Of a stretch of DNA of 64,000 nt, positions 1 to 12,592 are shown piece by piece; within the stretch, counting starts at the first letter, position 1; the number at the start of each line of letters is the position of its first letter. Both the position numbers and the translations under genes were made by a program. The notes beneath the pieces were generated by a model. The model was not told the DNA's origin, did no database searches, and saw only the letters and a list, made by a program, of their open reading frames with translations. Origin of the DNA: Heliopora coerulea (lineage: Eukaryota > Cnidaria > Anthozoa > Scleralcyonacea > Helioporidae); the NCBI GenBank assembly GCA_030142905.1, contig JASJOG010000019.1:2426501-2490500 (forward strand), in the 5' to 3' direction.

Positions 1-313
1 ATCAGAATTTGAACTCGAAATTTACATTCCTTGTTTCCATAGCATGTTAGCACGTTCGCCAGTATGACATAATGGAAAACAAGAACACAGCACTCGTGTT
101 ATCAGGTCCTCGTCCAAGTTTTTCCAACCCCAGACCAGTACTTCCGACAAGATACAGCCCAACTAGCTGCTAAAAATTGGACCAAGAGAATTAAGCTGTT
201 CTTTTGATCGGATTGATTTATTCACTTGTTCAAGTAAACAATAAATACTTAGCACTTCTTCAGCTCTCTTTCTTTCTCCATATATACATATAAATACACA
301 AATTAACATATAC

Positions 314-3300
314 CTAACCAGGAAGACATTCAGAAAGCATTCGCCTTTGATCCCAAGAAAGAAACTTAGGAAACTCAATATCGAACGTTACGATGAGGTC
401 TCCACGCCTGGAAGGAGTCTTCGGCAGGGGCAGTCCCTCGCCAGGATATCGCTTCGTGAATCCAGGGTGAATTATGTCCTTAATATTTACAGTATGCCGC
501 GTTCCACCGAGTCCTTGAACGCAGTATGACAGCCCAAGCAACGCGCTTTTCAGCGATATGTTTGCCTTGTGAATAAGATTATTGTCACTGTCTCTACTGA
601 ACAACGCATGCGGTTTGTCCCTGATCACGAATGTAATGTCTGCGGGAATCCTGCCTGGGTTTTTGTCTCCTTCTTTCGTAAACGTAATCCGCGTCCCGGC
701 CTTCCAGCCAGGTTTCACATCTATTTCTACTACTTTCTCTTCGTGAGTCAAGCGACCTCTTTCGTCGCAAACTGTCCTTTTAATTTTTAGTTTCTTTTTG
801 CATCCAGTGCTGAGTTCGTCTAGTGAAAGTTCAAGTGGTTTTTCTATCGGTGGATCTTGCTTTAAATCTCTTGTCTCTCTAGTTGAAGTAGGCTCATGTC
901 GAGATCGTTTTGGCATCGAGGGATAGTCTTCTTCGTAACCAGCACTGCTATAGTTCGGTTTTCGTTTAAAACCAAAATTTGTCGAAAATCCCGTGCCGTT
1001 GAATTCACAATTCCTAGTGGAGTTCCTTTCCTGGCTTCGTTCATGCCCCCTAAAGCTCTTTGAATCATTGAATGTTTTCCGATTGGTAAACCTTTCGTGG
1101 GTCCCCGACATTCGATCAAAGTCATCTAAAAGGAACAGAAATTGCTTAATGTTAGATAAACATGATCACAGGCCTACGTAAAATTGACGGCTCTAAATTT
1201 AAAATATTGATTCGAACCACTGTGAACGACACTTCCAACTAATGACAGAAATGAATGGAGCATGCAATCTACTTTTCTTGTTAAGCTACATTCCTCCAGC
1301 TTTATTCAAATTCCCAACAGACTCGTCTGCCACTTCTTCTTGTCCTTCTCAAACGCTTTTCAAGTTGATAGTTACCTTTACCAGTGACAATGGGTTCCAA
1401 GGCACATACAAGTAATTTGAAGGGAAGGTGTGATTCTTGTAAAACCACTGTATTTTAGGGTGAATTTTGAGTGGAAATCCTTCCTACGGTTTGCCATTTT
1501 TGAGACTTAATTTATTAATTAATACCTTTATTAAGGTATATACTTCAGTTTCTGCAAGTGTCTGACACACCACCAAGAAAAATATTACTGTAAAGCAGAG
1601 GTTCACATGTGGGATTTTTGAGCATTTTGGGGAAACTTGGACAAATCTAATAATTTTAACATTAAAATTTACTTGCTATTTACTGAATGATTAGGAATCT
1701 CCTGTAGAGTATTGGTTATATGCAATTATTTTTGGGTGAGGAGGGGGGTTGGAGAGTACTGTCACCATAGTGGGAAACTGTTGTTGAAGGAAGAGTTTCA
1801 AAAATGAAGTAGTGTCAATCAGATGTCACAACTTCCTCAGCATTGGCAGTGAAACCTGATGAAGCAGCATTACATTGTCATCCCATGTTCACTAAATGGA
1901 CTCCAAAGTGCTCTTAGTCAACTAACAGTTCATCTGTGACAAATAGAACGTTCTAGAACATGTTTAAAGACCTTGTTTATCAGTAACAACAGGTGTGCAC
2001 AGTCAGGTGTGAAATCTCAGTGTGATTAGATAGAATTTGCTTCTGGAAGACTACAAAACCAAACATATGGAACTGTATCAGGTGGTTTTGCATTCCTACC
2101 TCGATAATCAACCAACACACCAAAACAAATTGAATAATAATTCAAGTTGCAGACACTCTTGTGTTTATGGCTATTTCAAGAGTAGGAAACCTCACACAGC
2201 AGTTTCCTACATTATAAAAAGGTGAAAGTTCACAAGTGGGGTCTGAATTAAACAATGAGGCTTTTAACCAGTGAAAAATATGCACTGCAGGTTATAGACC
2301 TCATCAGCCATAGGATATTGTATTAAAATAGCAAGGTCAAAAGGAGACATTGCAAGAGTTTGGTTTCTAAGTCACTGAAATAAGAGCTACAACTCAAACA
2401 TTTGGGGACAGTTGTTCACAATAGCCAAGTAAAATGCATTCTCTCCATTAAAAGGTACAGATTTAGCACTATAACTTTGAATGGTCCTTTTTTCCTCATC
2501 AAAATACATAAAACAGTTTCCTTTCTGGACAAAAAATTGTTCAATTACCATCAGTGTTGTTAAAAAAGTTTTTTTACTATCGAAGGAAAAGGAAGATGTA
2601 TTTCTTCATATCGACAATGTAGATCAGTGTCTGATATGCCATCAGGGAATTAGTTTGCTGGAACAAATTATAAATGTTACAGTCCAAACAACTGATTCTG
2701 AAATGAATTACCAAATGTCATGCAATAATGCTGATAAACTGTTAATCAGCTAATTATTGGGAAACATTAAACTCCAGTATTAAATACTAACATTTAACCC
2801 CACAAAGAAATATTTTTGTGACCAAGAACCACAAACATGCAGTCAAGCCCTATCAGTCATTCAAAAACTAAGAAAATCCAACGTCATTTGGGAGGTTGAA
2901 TTATACCATTAAGTCCATGCCACTTGATTCAAACACTTAACCCTTTTAAAACTGATTAAATCTATATACCGTGAGTCGGTTTTATGGTCTCCAAATGCTC
3001 ATTTTCAAAGGACTAAATCATATCAAAAATTTAGTGTGGATCGCACCATATTCGTTGGTGCTATGCGGATGAAATAAAACCTGTATTGTTCAACAAGAAG
3101 TGGTCTAGAAGCTTCATGATCGCTAGCTAAGCAAACCGAGACAATTACTCAAAGCTATTATGCTGTCGGATTATGACACTACAATTATAAAGTTTTGGAA
3201 AAATGGGAAGCGGCAAACGTGACGACGCTATAAAAATCCCGCCACATACACTCCACGGACTTGTAACAGCAATATCGCATAAAAGAAATTGATATATACA

Positions 3301-3940
3301 AATAATTAAAAAATAATTAAGTGTCTTCACTTTCTACGGTTCCCATACATAATGTTCTATAACGAGGACGTTAGGGGCAGTATTGTACGTACAACTTGGT
3401 AGCGGCAAGCACGATGTGTCTGGTGAATACAGGGATAAAGGAAATCAAAAAATTATGCAACGAGGTCAATAATAAAGCATGTTTGTGTTACAAAACGAAC
3501 CTCCGAGACATGGCCGGGGGTAGTCGTTTTCAACATGATGATCTGGCAAAATCTGCATTTCGAGCCGGCTTACAACGTACAATAACAAATAAAGACAAAA
3601 TGCTTCAACACTTACGATCGAAGCCATCGTCGTCGAAATATTCACCGAAGGTTTTACGAAAGGACTCTCTGGGATCTTCGTAGAAACGAGACCAGTCGCT
3701 ACCACCAAAACAGCCGCCGTTCCTTCTTTCTTCGTCGTAATTTTTCCTCTGTACTGGATCGCTGAGGACTTGGTAAGCCCGACTTAACGTCTTAAACTTC
3801 TCTTCAGCTCCTTCGGATTTATTTTTGTCCGGATGATACTGAAAAGCCAGCTTTTTGTAGGCTTTCTTGATTTCCTCCGCAGACGCATTGCTTGGAATTT
3901 TCAAAATGTCATAATAATTCTCGCTCATGTTACCGTCCAT
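314..3940 (-). CDS. DnaJ/Hsp40 class B (type II) co-chaperone, two exons
   Basis: Coding exons are 3616..3940 and 314..1125 on the minus strand (325 + 812 nt, 378 aa). The donor is C|GTAAGT at 3615 and the acceptor TTTTAG|AT ends at 1126; the split codon reads CAT and the frame continues. Exon 1 encodes the J domain (about residues 6-72) with an intact HPD motif in [10 protein letters not shown], the loop that stimulates Hsp70 ATPase. A short acidic linker follows in place of a long Gly/Phe region. Exon 2 encodes the substrate-binding C-terminal domains (from [20 protein letters not shown] to the end), with no Cys-rich zinc finger, so class B. It resembles DNAJB4/B5/B13, but the exact orthologue is unclear. 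The protein should deliver unfolded clients to cytosolic Hsp70. The stop is at 314-316 and an AATAAA signal lies at 217-222 (minus strand). The 2.5-kb intron (1126-3615) holds nothing else I recognise. Confidence 0.93.
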
Positions 3941-4118
3941 AGTGTCTCTTACAGCCGTACGTCGTTAGACGACTAGCTCGACCTATCTCCTAGAGTAGAA
4001 CTACCGACATTAAAAAGAGGAATCCGGTCTTGTTTGGCAGTCTACTCTCAATGAAACGTCGCCAAGAACTTGTCACTCGCTTGCCCGTGCGCTTTATGTT
4101 ATTGTTTCATTTAATACC

Positions 4119-4136
4119 AGAATTTTCTGGAGCTTA
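4119..4136 (-). promoter_or_regulatory. Putative heat-shock element upstream of the DnaJ gene
   Basis: On the minus strand the sequence CTCCAGAAAATTCTGG contains a perfect GAAnnTTC core, with weaker CTC and GTA units at the correct 5-bp spacing on each side. It lies about 180 bp upstream of the start codon of the DnaJ gene, with AT-rich TATTAAAT just downstream. HSF1 binds nGAAn arrays in Hsp40 promoters, so stress induction is a reasonable inference. A single short site can arise by chance. Confidence 0.5.
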
Positions 4137-4139
4137 GGC

Positions 4140-6338
4140 TATATATGGTGATGTTTACCTAATATGGGGAATGTGACAGCTGTCGGGCGGAAGTAGCTGA
4201 TGAACGTCCGAATGTTCCAGCATAGGGATTGCAAAAACAGTGGCTTGCCACAGTGATCATAATTGTTTAAATTTAATTACGCAAACCATGTTCTCGATTA
4301 CTCCTAGATTTTGAAGAAAATCTGGAAGAAAATCCCGAAGAAGACCCCTCACCTTTCCCTTTAAGCTTTGTTGCACTGTAGTAAAAGCGATGTTTGATGT
4401 CTCGCAATCCTTTTTGGTTCTGCGTTTTGATTTAAATGAGGAAAGACTCACCGGAAAAACCGTTGTGTCGCTCGTTGTGGATGAGAGCGGCTGGTTGAAC
4501 AAATAAAACAGGTGCTGGCGGAATAATCCTGAATATTCGATTTCTAGCTGGTCGGCTTCCTAGTCAAAGTCATTCTAATGAAAAAGAATAATATAGGAAA
4601 AGCTAACAGAATAAAAACTTCTGTGACAAACTGGTACGTCAACTGACAGGATGAATTCAACTTGACGGAAACGTGTCAAGGAATGGATGTCGATGCACGG
4701 AACTTAGACGCTTAATGAAAAGCTTCAATCGATAAGACTGCTTTCAAGTGGACGGAGTTTTGTATTTTTTTGTTCACAAAATATTCTTTCCGTTTACGGT
4801 GTATTGCTGTAGAATGTAGATTATCTAGATGGGTATCAACTTTTGCATGACAGAGTGCACTCCATGCAAATGTTACGCCAATCTAGAACCCTATATGCGT
4901 CAGGTTTGACCCCCGGGCAAGCAAAGAATTTGAATTAACCGTAATAAGATGATGTCAATAGACCAAACCACCAGAAATCAAGACTGTCCGAATGCCATAC
5001 GTGGCGCAAAAGAACAAATTACGGTCTCTACAACGTCTTTGACGTAAAAAACACAAGACCACGCCAGTACGCGCAGAATGCAAACAAAGCGCAGTGACTC
5101 AACTCCATACAGCAGACACAAAATAAGAATTGAGATGCTGGAAATCTTCCGGTTTTACTATGCAAAATACACCCACAGCGACCGTAAGGGTTATTCTATC
5201 CAAATAATCCTCGTGACTCTGTAATAGTGACTAGCTACACAGCCAAAGCAATGCAACTTCATTTTGTGTCATTTTCCGAATATTCTTTTTCTATTCGATA
5301 TAAAAGAGAAAACTCTAATTGAATCAAGACATGGTAAGAAAGCTTTTTGGTACCAAAACTTAATTACGCGATGGTTATATAATTTAGAGGAAAGATTTCA
5401 ACAAAGGATGCCTCCAGTACGCAACTCAAACGCTTAAAAAAAGTTTCAATGAATAAGACTGTTTTCCCAAGTGGATCGAATGTTGTGTTTAACGATTCAA
5501 ACAATGTTCCTTTCGTTTACTATCAATCGAAGTAGAATCTAGATTATCCAGCAGTGCGTGTAAGCGACACAATGCTGTACAGCTGAACCTTGGGTGTTTC
5601 TAGAATAAAATAATTGCGGCTGTCATCGCAAACACATCTGCTCAGTGTTACCATGATTCGTTTACCCAATCAAATCTTTAATATTCGTTTTATCACAAGT
5701 AAGAGGCCCAAGCTTTGCTGATTTAGCGGAAAATCACCGAGATGATATGAAATTTTTCAGCGCGGATAAGCTGAAGCGGAAGTTACATAATTCAAGGGGA
5801 ACCGACCAAGAAAGGAACCCTGGTGATCAGAACTTAGACGCGTAGGAAAAGCAGAATTTTTTTGTCCCAGTAGGATGGAGTGCTCTGTCGTATTGATCAT
5901 AGAATATATTAATGTTAGTCCTATTTAACGCGTATCTTGTCAGGATCTAGATTGTCTGGGAGGGTCTGAACACCGCTAGGTGCACTGTTCCCAGAGAGCT
6001 GAAGCACGGCTATTTCTATAAAGCAATTTCGGAAGTTATCAAAAAAACATCAAGTTAGTATGTCCATAATACGCTGCCCAAAATGCGCCAGTCTTGCGTC
6101 AAATCAAGGTTTTCATAAGAAAACTGTTCTTCAGTTTATATTCAAAGGCGAAATGAGACAATAATATGGAACGATAACGAGTTATTACGGGTGACAGTTA
6201 CGTCATTGACGCTGCGGCCTAAAATAACGATAATTGTCTAATTGTCAACAAATTCACAGTTCAGTCATTTTTCTTTCGCTGAATCACCTCACAGCGAAAT
6301 GCTGTTAGTTTTTCTACACTCAGTCTCGTGTTAGTAAA
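4140..6338. other. Intergenic DNA with three diverged copies of a low-copy repeat
   Basis: I see no convincing gene here. Related blocks begin near 4690, 5410 and 5825, and a fourth copy lies near 8890. They share the order: cttagacgctta-like start, aaaagcttcaat, ataagact, then tagaatctagattat about 110 bp later. Copies are strongly diverged and have no visible coding capacity. The 81-aa minus-strand frame at 4257-4502 has no recognisable domain. Confidence 0.4.
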
Positions 6339-6727
6339 TACATTTTGAAGTATCAGCTATGGATTGACCACGCGGAAAACGTAATCTCAAGAAGAATATC
6401 AAAGCCCAGCAAAATATCTTTACGAAAGCCATCGAGTCGGACACAGAAGCAAAATCGTAATATTTAATAAAGTTCTAACGTTTCGTTGTATTCATCACAA
6501 CATCATCAGAGAATAATTTACATAACTGCCTAAAGCCTAAGTATATAGTTACAAAGTTAGGCTTTAGGAAGTTATGTAAATTATTCTCTGATGATGTTGT
6601 GATGAATACAACGAAACGTTAGAACTTTATTAAATATTACGATTTTACTTCTGTGTCCGACTCGATGGCTTTCGTAAAGATATTTTGCTGGGCTTTGATA
6701 TTCCTCTTGAGATTACATTTTGAAGTA
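6339..6727. mobile_element. Foldback element with 160-bp inverted arms and 14-bp TSD, probable PLE derivative
   Basis: Arms at 6381-6540 and 6557-6716 are inverted copies of each other, with about three mismatches seen, around a 16-bp spacer. The 14-mer TACATTTTGAAGTA occurs at 6339-6352 and 6714-6727 and behaves as a target-site duplication. A 28-bp non-palindromic stretch lies between the left TSD and the left arm. Each arm carries CTGATGA, a hairpin, then CGAAACGTT, the hammerhead-like core seen at the ends of Penelope-like elements. There is no open reading frame. The arms match the expected length of a PLE 3' untranslated end, so this looks like an extreme truncation product of the process that built the 38.4-kb element. 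Confidence 0.75.
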
Positions 6728-9700
6728 GATTATAAAATAGCTGTTTTCGACAAATTTTCGTCGGACGATCAATCGTCAGTCTTGAATCACTGTCGTATGG
6801 AGTCACAAGACAAAAAAAGTCTTTCATCAAAGATTGGTAAAGTGACGACTTTTACAGATAGCTGATGCTTAATTGAAGAATCTTCTTGAAATGGCAACCG
6901 AAATAAAAATATTGTCATCGTTTGATTTTTCCCACAAAAAGGCGTCACAGAGAAAACCAAAGTTAGGCGTCGAATACAATCCTGGAGGAAACAGGTACTA
7001 CAATCAGACAAATTTACTGACGCTTCCAAAGACGAAGCGAGTCTTCACCATGCTTAGTTAAGGCGATTTTCGCCAAGCTGATAAACTATAATTATAACTG
7101 TGCGTAATTTACGAGAGCGTTAAAAGAAGAAAAGATAAAAATCCAACAGAGACCTTTGGTTTCAAATTTTTGACAAGTTTCGAGACTGACTTAGATTTCA
7201 CACGAGAGACAAAATTACAGATGAAATTTGTTCAACCAAAATACTTCAACACCAAAAGTTATGCACAGGAAAACCACCCACACATAATCACTCCTGCCCG
7301 ACAATCCGGCGTGAAAAACAAGAATTAATCTCACGAAGTGCCCCAAGTTGTAAATTGGATTACATCTTGGGTATCTTGGGGCAGGTTTCAACAGGATATT
7401 TTGAAATTTTAAATCTTTAAGTGGTTATTATTTTCCGCATTCTGCACCTCAAAATGCGACTAAAAGATTGTGATCATCGCACTTAGGAAATCTGCTTAAT
7501 AGTATTTTTAGTTCATTTCAACGGTACATAAGATGTATTATGAGTTGGCTATCTATTTTCAAAAAAAGTTGACTAAGGACTGCAAATTAATCTGCTTTAA
7601 TTAATAACTGAATTAACAGGAAAAAGCATCAAAGAGGATAACCTGGAATGGGTTGTGGGAACTCTATTTGGTTGATATCGATGGACTGGGCAAGTGGTGT
7701 ATATATTCAGATGCTGACCGAAGGTTACATGTACAACGGTCGATTAAGGGTTGATCTGATTGGTTGATGGAAGTGCCTTAGTGGTAACCTTTGTGTACCT
7801 GGAATCTTGGATCAACCTCTAACACTTAAAATGTTAATCTAGAATTAAAAAACACACGGAGACTACCGCATAAGCTGCTGATATTTAAACATAGGGGGAA
7901 TCTTTCTGGTTTGCGATTGATAACTGAGGATGAAAAAGAATGGGGAGAAGAAGAAGAAGAAGAAGAAGGAGAAGGAGAAAGAAAAGGAGAAGGAGAAGGA
8001 TCCAGAAGGAAGAGGAAAAAAGGAGATGGAGAAGAAGGAACTTCACGTATGCTCATCTTGCTTCTTTATTGGTTGAAATAAATTGTTCATATTCAGTGTC
8101 TTAATGACCCGAGTGAAGAGCGCCATTTATTCAAGAGAAGATAAAGCGTGAACTCAAGTATAAATGGTCAAAATCTTAGAATTAACAATTCAACACCGTT
8201 CAACCCATTGTTTCATTTTTAAATAATTATGATATAGTCATATGGGCCATATAAAATATCTGTTGCACATCATGTAGAAATCTCGGTCTCCTTTTCTCTC
8301 TGTCTCTTTGTCTCTCTATTTCTCTGTCTCTTAGTCTTGGTTTTTGTCTTTGAAATAGCCCGCAGTTGACATGAAACTGATAAGACACTCTTTGCCGTCT
8401 ATATCCGACAGTATTTGAATTTGAATGAACATTTATGAGAGACAAAGCCAATGGAAAAGCTCCGCCATCCGTCTTATTAATTACTTCTAAGTTCAGTTGC
8501 AAATTGGTTTGAATTTGAGGAAAAATTCGAATGTGCCCGCAAACTCTTTCCTGGCAAATATACCTTAAGAAGTAAGTTGGAGTGTTTTTGCATTGAGAAT
8601 GGCGTTTATCTTCCTAAATAAATTTCTTATTTGTCGAAAGTTTTGATCTCTGATCTGATATATGAGTGCCACCGTCTGGAAATTTCTGACCGCGACCCCT
8701 TAGGACATGAACTCTTCACGAGATATTAAAGTCTAAAAATATAAACCACGAACAGTAAGCACTCAATCTAAATCCAAAAAGAACGTTCGTCCTCATGGAA
8801 CCCATTTACGTCGACTTAAATGCGGTTATTTTCTTGGCGAATAAGAGGATAACGATGAAAGGTTTAGAACAATCTTCACTGCAGTGGATAAATATTAAAC
8901 CCTTTGAGAAAGCTTCAACACATAAGACAATAGCCCAGTGCATGGAAGGAAGTTCAAGCGTTCGGTTTTGTTGTCCAACAAATGTTCAGTTCAATGTTTA
9001 TGGTTCTAGAATCTATATTATCTGTAGAATGGTACGAACGCAGCATGATCTAAACATCTATCCCTTTAACATCGACATTTCCAGAAGAGACCTTGGGATC
9101 GCATGAGTTATCAGAAATTAAAATATCTAAGCAAAATGTCCATATTTAATTCCCCAACCCCAACGAATCAGCTGTTCTTGTATCAAATTAAGATGTTATT
9201 GAAAAATATTGTTCCACGTCTTCTAAAGGCGGCAAGGGAAATAAAATTCAGATTCAATAATTACGGGTAACTGTAAAATCATCGACGATGCTTTTAATAA
9301 CAGCAGTTGCAGACTTCTTGTCTGATGTGGTCAAATAAACGCTCAAGATTGTTGAGGTCATTCTTTCGCGTTACCTCTTCACATTTCTAAGGCGACTTTT
9401 TTTAATCACTTACCACTTTTATACATAAGTTACATGAGAAAAACAAATTCGGCTGGTGGCTTGTGTTGAATCGAAGCATCTCGAATGCATGGCAAAAACA
9501 AAATTGCCATTGTTGAGCCGAAAAGACCCAGCAGGTATAAATATCAGTTTGCTAATTATATAAAATACGAGGAATAATGGTCCGAAGGTTCCAGAATTGA
9601 GATAGAACAAAAAGTTCATGAGACCAAATTTCTCATTTCTTTCACAGCGACCTCCATCGTCGTTTATATCTGGCTAATCGAGGTTAAAAGAAAACAAAAT

Positions 9701-12100
9701 GTGACATGTGCAAGGTTCTGGAAGATAAGCGACAAAACGTACGACGTTTCTCCAGTTTGATTATGTTGCTGTCTACTGCAGAGTATCTGGTACTTTTCAA
9801 TTCTTACTTTTGGTATTTATAACTATTTACCTTGGCAAAGTTTTCGTACAAGTTCAGTCGTACAACAAAGCCATATCGGGGTAAATTGCCAACATAAATT
9901 AAAGATAAAAGCTCTGGTGAATTACATGACAAAGAACTTTCAGAATCATGTTTTTCTACAGCGACAATTAGGGTTAATATCTCGAGAACATTCGCTTCTA
10001 CACCGGTTACACTAAATTTATAATTTTACTGCGTAGACAGTATAAAAGAAAGGAAATTCACTGAAATCGCCAAGTGACCCTCTTCTCTCAACAGTCATTC
10101 GAGATTCTTCGTTCCTTTTTTCTAATAGTATCAATGATTACTAACGTCACAGAAAACGAGACTTTCTTGCATTAACTTTGGAATATCAGTAGTCTGAGGG
10201 TATACTTAGAGAATATACTTAGAGAAAATGGTGCGAGCGTAATGACCTTCTGTCCTCTGTTGCTATTAGCAGAACATGACAGCGGGACGTGGCCAGTGCG
10301 TGGCTGAAGACAGAATGAACTGAAGTCAAGGCTAAAAAAATAGGCGATGTTTGATTTCAACTCTTTGACTTTTGAATCTAGTTTATAGTTCCTACGGGCA
10401 ACACATTTCAACAAATGAGACTGACTAAGAAATATGAATTTTGCAGGTTCAGCTCATTTGTCCACCAACATGTTTAGACTCCAAAAACTTTTAAGTTGCT
10501 TGGTAAAGTTCAATATCATACGATGATGGACTTGCGTGGAACTGAAGCCTTTGTACTGTAGCAATACATCGTATGACTACTTTTGCCCATACGGATGTTA
10601 CGAAACGTTTCGACGCCGTTGTAACTCAGAATTGCAGTAAATTGGCAGAAGTTGTGAATTGTATCGGCATGGAGTAACTGGTTCAAGAGATGCAGTATTA
10701 TTTTATAAGCAACCACTTTTCGCGAAGCGACCTAATGACGCATTTGAAGCTACGCAATTGTTATACAGTCACCAGGGCTAGCTGCATTTATCATTTTTTG
10801 CGTTCGTGTAGCTTTAGATGGCTACAAGAAAGCCGCAAATCGTAGCTGAGACTTTATACGACTGAAATAAGTGCAAAGTTTTTCAACGAATAAGCAAATT
10901 CACGCTTCAGACCATGAAAGTGACCCACAACGAAAAACAAGGAGACATTCAAAATGGCAAACTCTTTACATCAATCAACGATGAATTTCAGTCCCAAAAA
11001 AAAAAACAGCCTCAGAACCGAAGTCTGAGTGACATTGACACATACAGGAAATGGAAAGTAGAAATGATTTCAGTGAGCAATATTTCAACTTGGCTCTTCC
11101 TAAAAAAAAAAACATTTACTATTTAGTGTAACAGAAATCCATCAGTATTTAAAAGTATTAGTTGAACGGTGCCTTTCTATGCGCGTAAACATTTCCACAG
11201 GTACCCGCATATTGTCGCTTCATTGCATTATTGCATCTCGTTGAAAGGACTTCTCCCACTGAACATCTTGTAACTCCGTGCGTTACACCACAGTTTATCT
11301 ATAAATTTGAGGTTTTAGCCATTTTGCTGGGGTCGTTTTCATATTAATTGACGAAAGTTCAATTAACCATAGAATTCTATGTTCGGAATCTGTCTGTTCA
11401 ACATACGATGCTGACCACCATGTCCAGCTTCGGCTAAGGTAACGATTTGTAATCTCTCAAAGACTATCAGATATTGTTTGAATTGGAATTCTAATGGGCA
11501 TTTAACATAGGTTAAAGCTAATTTGAACATTAAGCAGTTCAATAAATAAAAATAGTTCGTCTAAGTTTATTTGCCGATTGTATAGAATTCGTAACAATCC
11601 AGATTTGGTACACAGGAAGTTGCTCATTGCAAATACCCTTCGAGTATTTCTTCGTTATCTCCTTTCTGTGCTATCAAAAGTACTTCAATCAGTATGTTTC
11701 CTGTATACTTGTACTCGTATGACTCTTGATATCAATATCTTGATATCAAGCTTTGATCTTTGATATCAATATTAGTACCACTATCCAGACATTTCTGAGC
11801 ATGTGTTCCTTCGGGCTAGTAATACGCTCAAGATGTGGAGTTCTAAAAATACTTACCTCACGCAAAGAGCAGTCGATCAAGCTGTGTTCTAGAAGAACGC
11901 TCGAGTTTTCCTTTCGGAAATGACTCGAAATGCGGCTATTTCCCTGTTGACAAGTTGGCAACTATGAAAGTTAAAAAACCTTTTTGACTATTGCATGTCA
12001 GTAATCATGCGAATGCCGTGATTGATTTAATTTTTTGCAGAATTTTCTGAGATAGCAATAAGGCACCCTCTAGTGGGAAACACTGGATGTTAAACGATTT
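6728..12100. other. Gene-poor intergenic DNA
   Basis: No gene is supported. The stretch holds a purine microsatellite (7943-8040), a fourth diverged copy of the 4.7-6-kb low-copy repeat (about 8890-9400) and a cluster of TGATATCA palindromes (11728-11773). Short open frames are scattered and show no domain, no homologous family and no consistent codon bias. Confidence 0.4.
7943..8040. repeat. GAA/GGAGAA purine-rich microsatellite
   Basis: About 100 bp on the plus strand consist almost wholly of A and G, with runs of GAA and GGAGAA. The apparent Ser/Pro-rich minus-strand frame across it is low-complexity translation, not a gene. Confidence 0.85.
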
Positions 12101-12103
12101 TGT

Positions 12104-12592
12104 ACAAAATCAGTGTCTATGTATAAAGTGCTTAACTATACTGCTCCCAATTTGAAAGAATCTTTTCTCTGGAAGAAATGTTTATCAACGTACTTATGAT
12201 CTTAGAAATAACAATACAGATTTGGCTCTTCCAAATTCCAATCGAGAGTTCCTTAAGAGAACCTTTAAATATAGTAGTGCCAAACTGTGGAATAATCTAT
12301 CTCCGGAAGCCCAATTGGCAGAGTAGCTTAGTTTCTTCAAAAGACAAATACGTTGAATATAAATTTACGACATGTTGGATCACACCTCGAATTTCATAAC
12401 CGCTTCTTTTTTATCTATTTCTTGTCTTTTTATATTAATATATTACTTGCATTATAATATCTGATAAATTTTTTTATATGTAAGCTATATGGTATATGTA
12501 ATTTGTGTGACGCCCCTCATTGATATCAGCTTTTGTTGTTGAGGCTAGTGTCATTAAATAAAGTTTTACCTACCAACCTACCTACCACTCAT
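12104..12592 (+). mobile_element. LINE (CR1/L2-like) 3' end, frameshifted
   Basis: Two adjacent frames encode the C-terminal tail of a non-LTR reverse transcriptase: MYKVLNYTAPNLKESFLWKK in one frame, then after a shift LRNNNTDLALPNSNREFLK and YSSAKLWNNLSPEA. The order (APxxL, LRxxxxDLxLPxxxxxxLKRTFKYSxAxLWNxLP) is the typical end of these proteins. About 270 bp of untranslated sequence follows, ending in AATAAAG and a CCTA-type simple repeat near 12570-12592. The copy is truncated and dead. Confidence 0.75.

Noticed and set aside
569..790. Plus-strand frames over the first DnaJ exon 2
   Set aside because: Shadows of the minus-strand coding exon, whose protein is clearly conserved.
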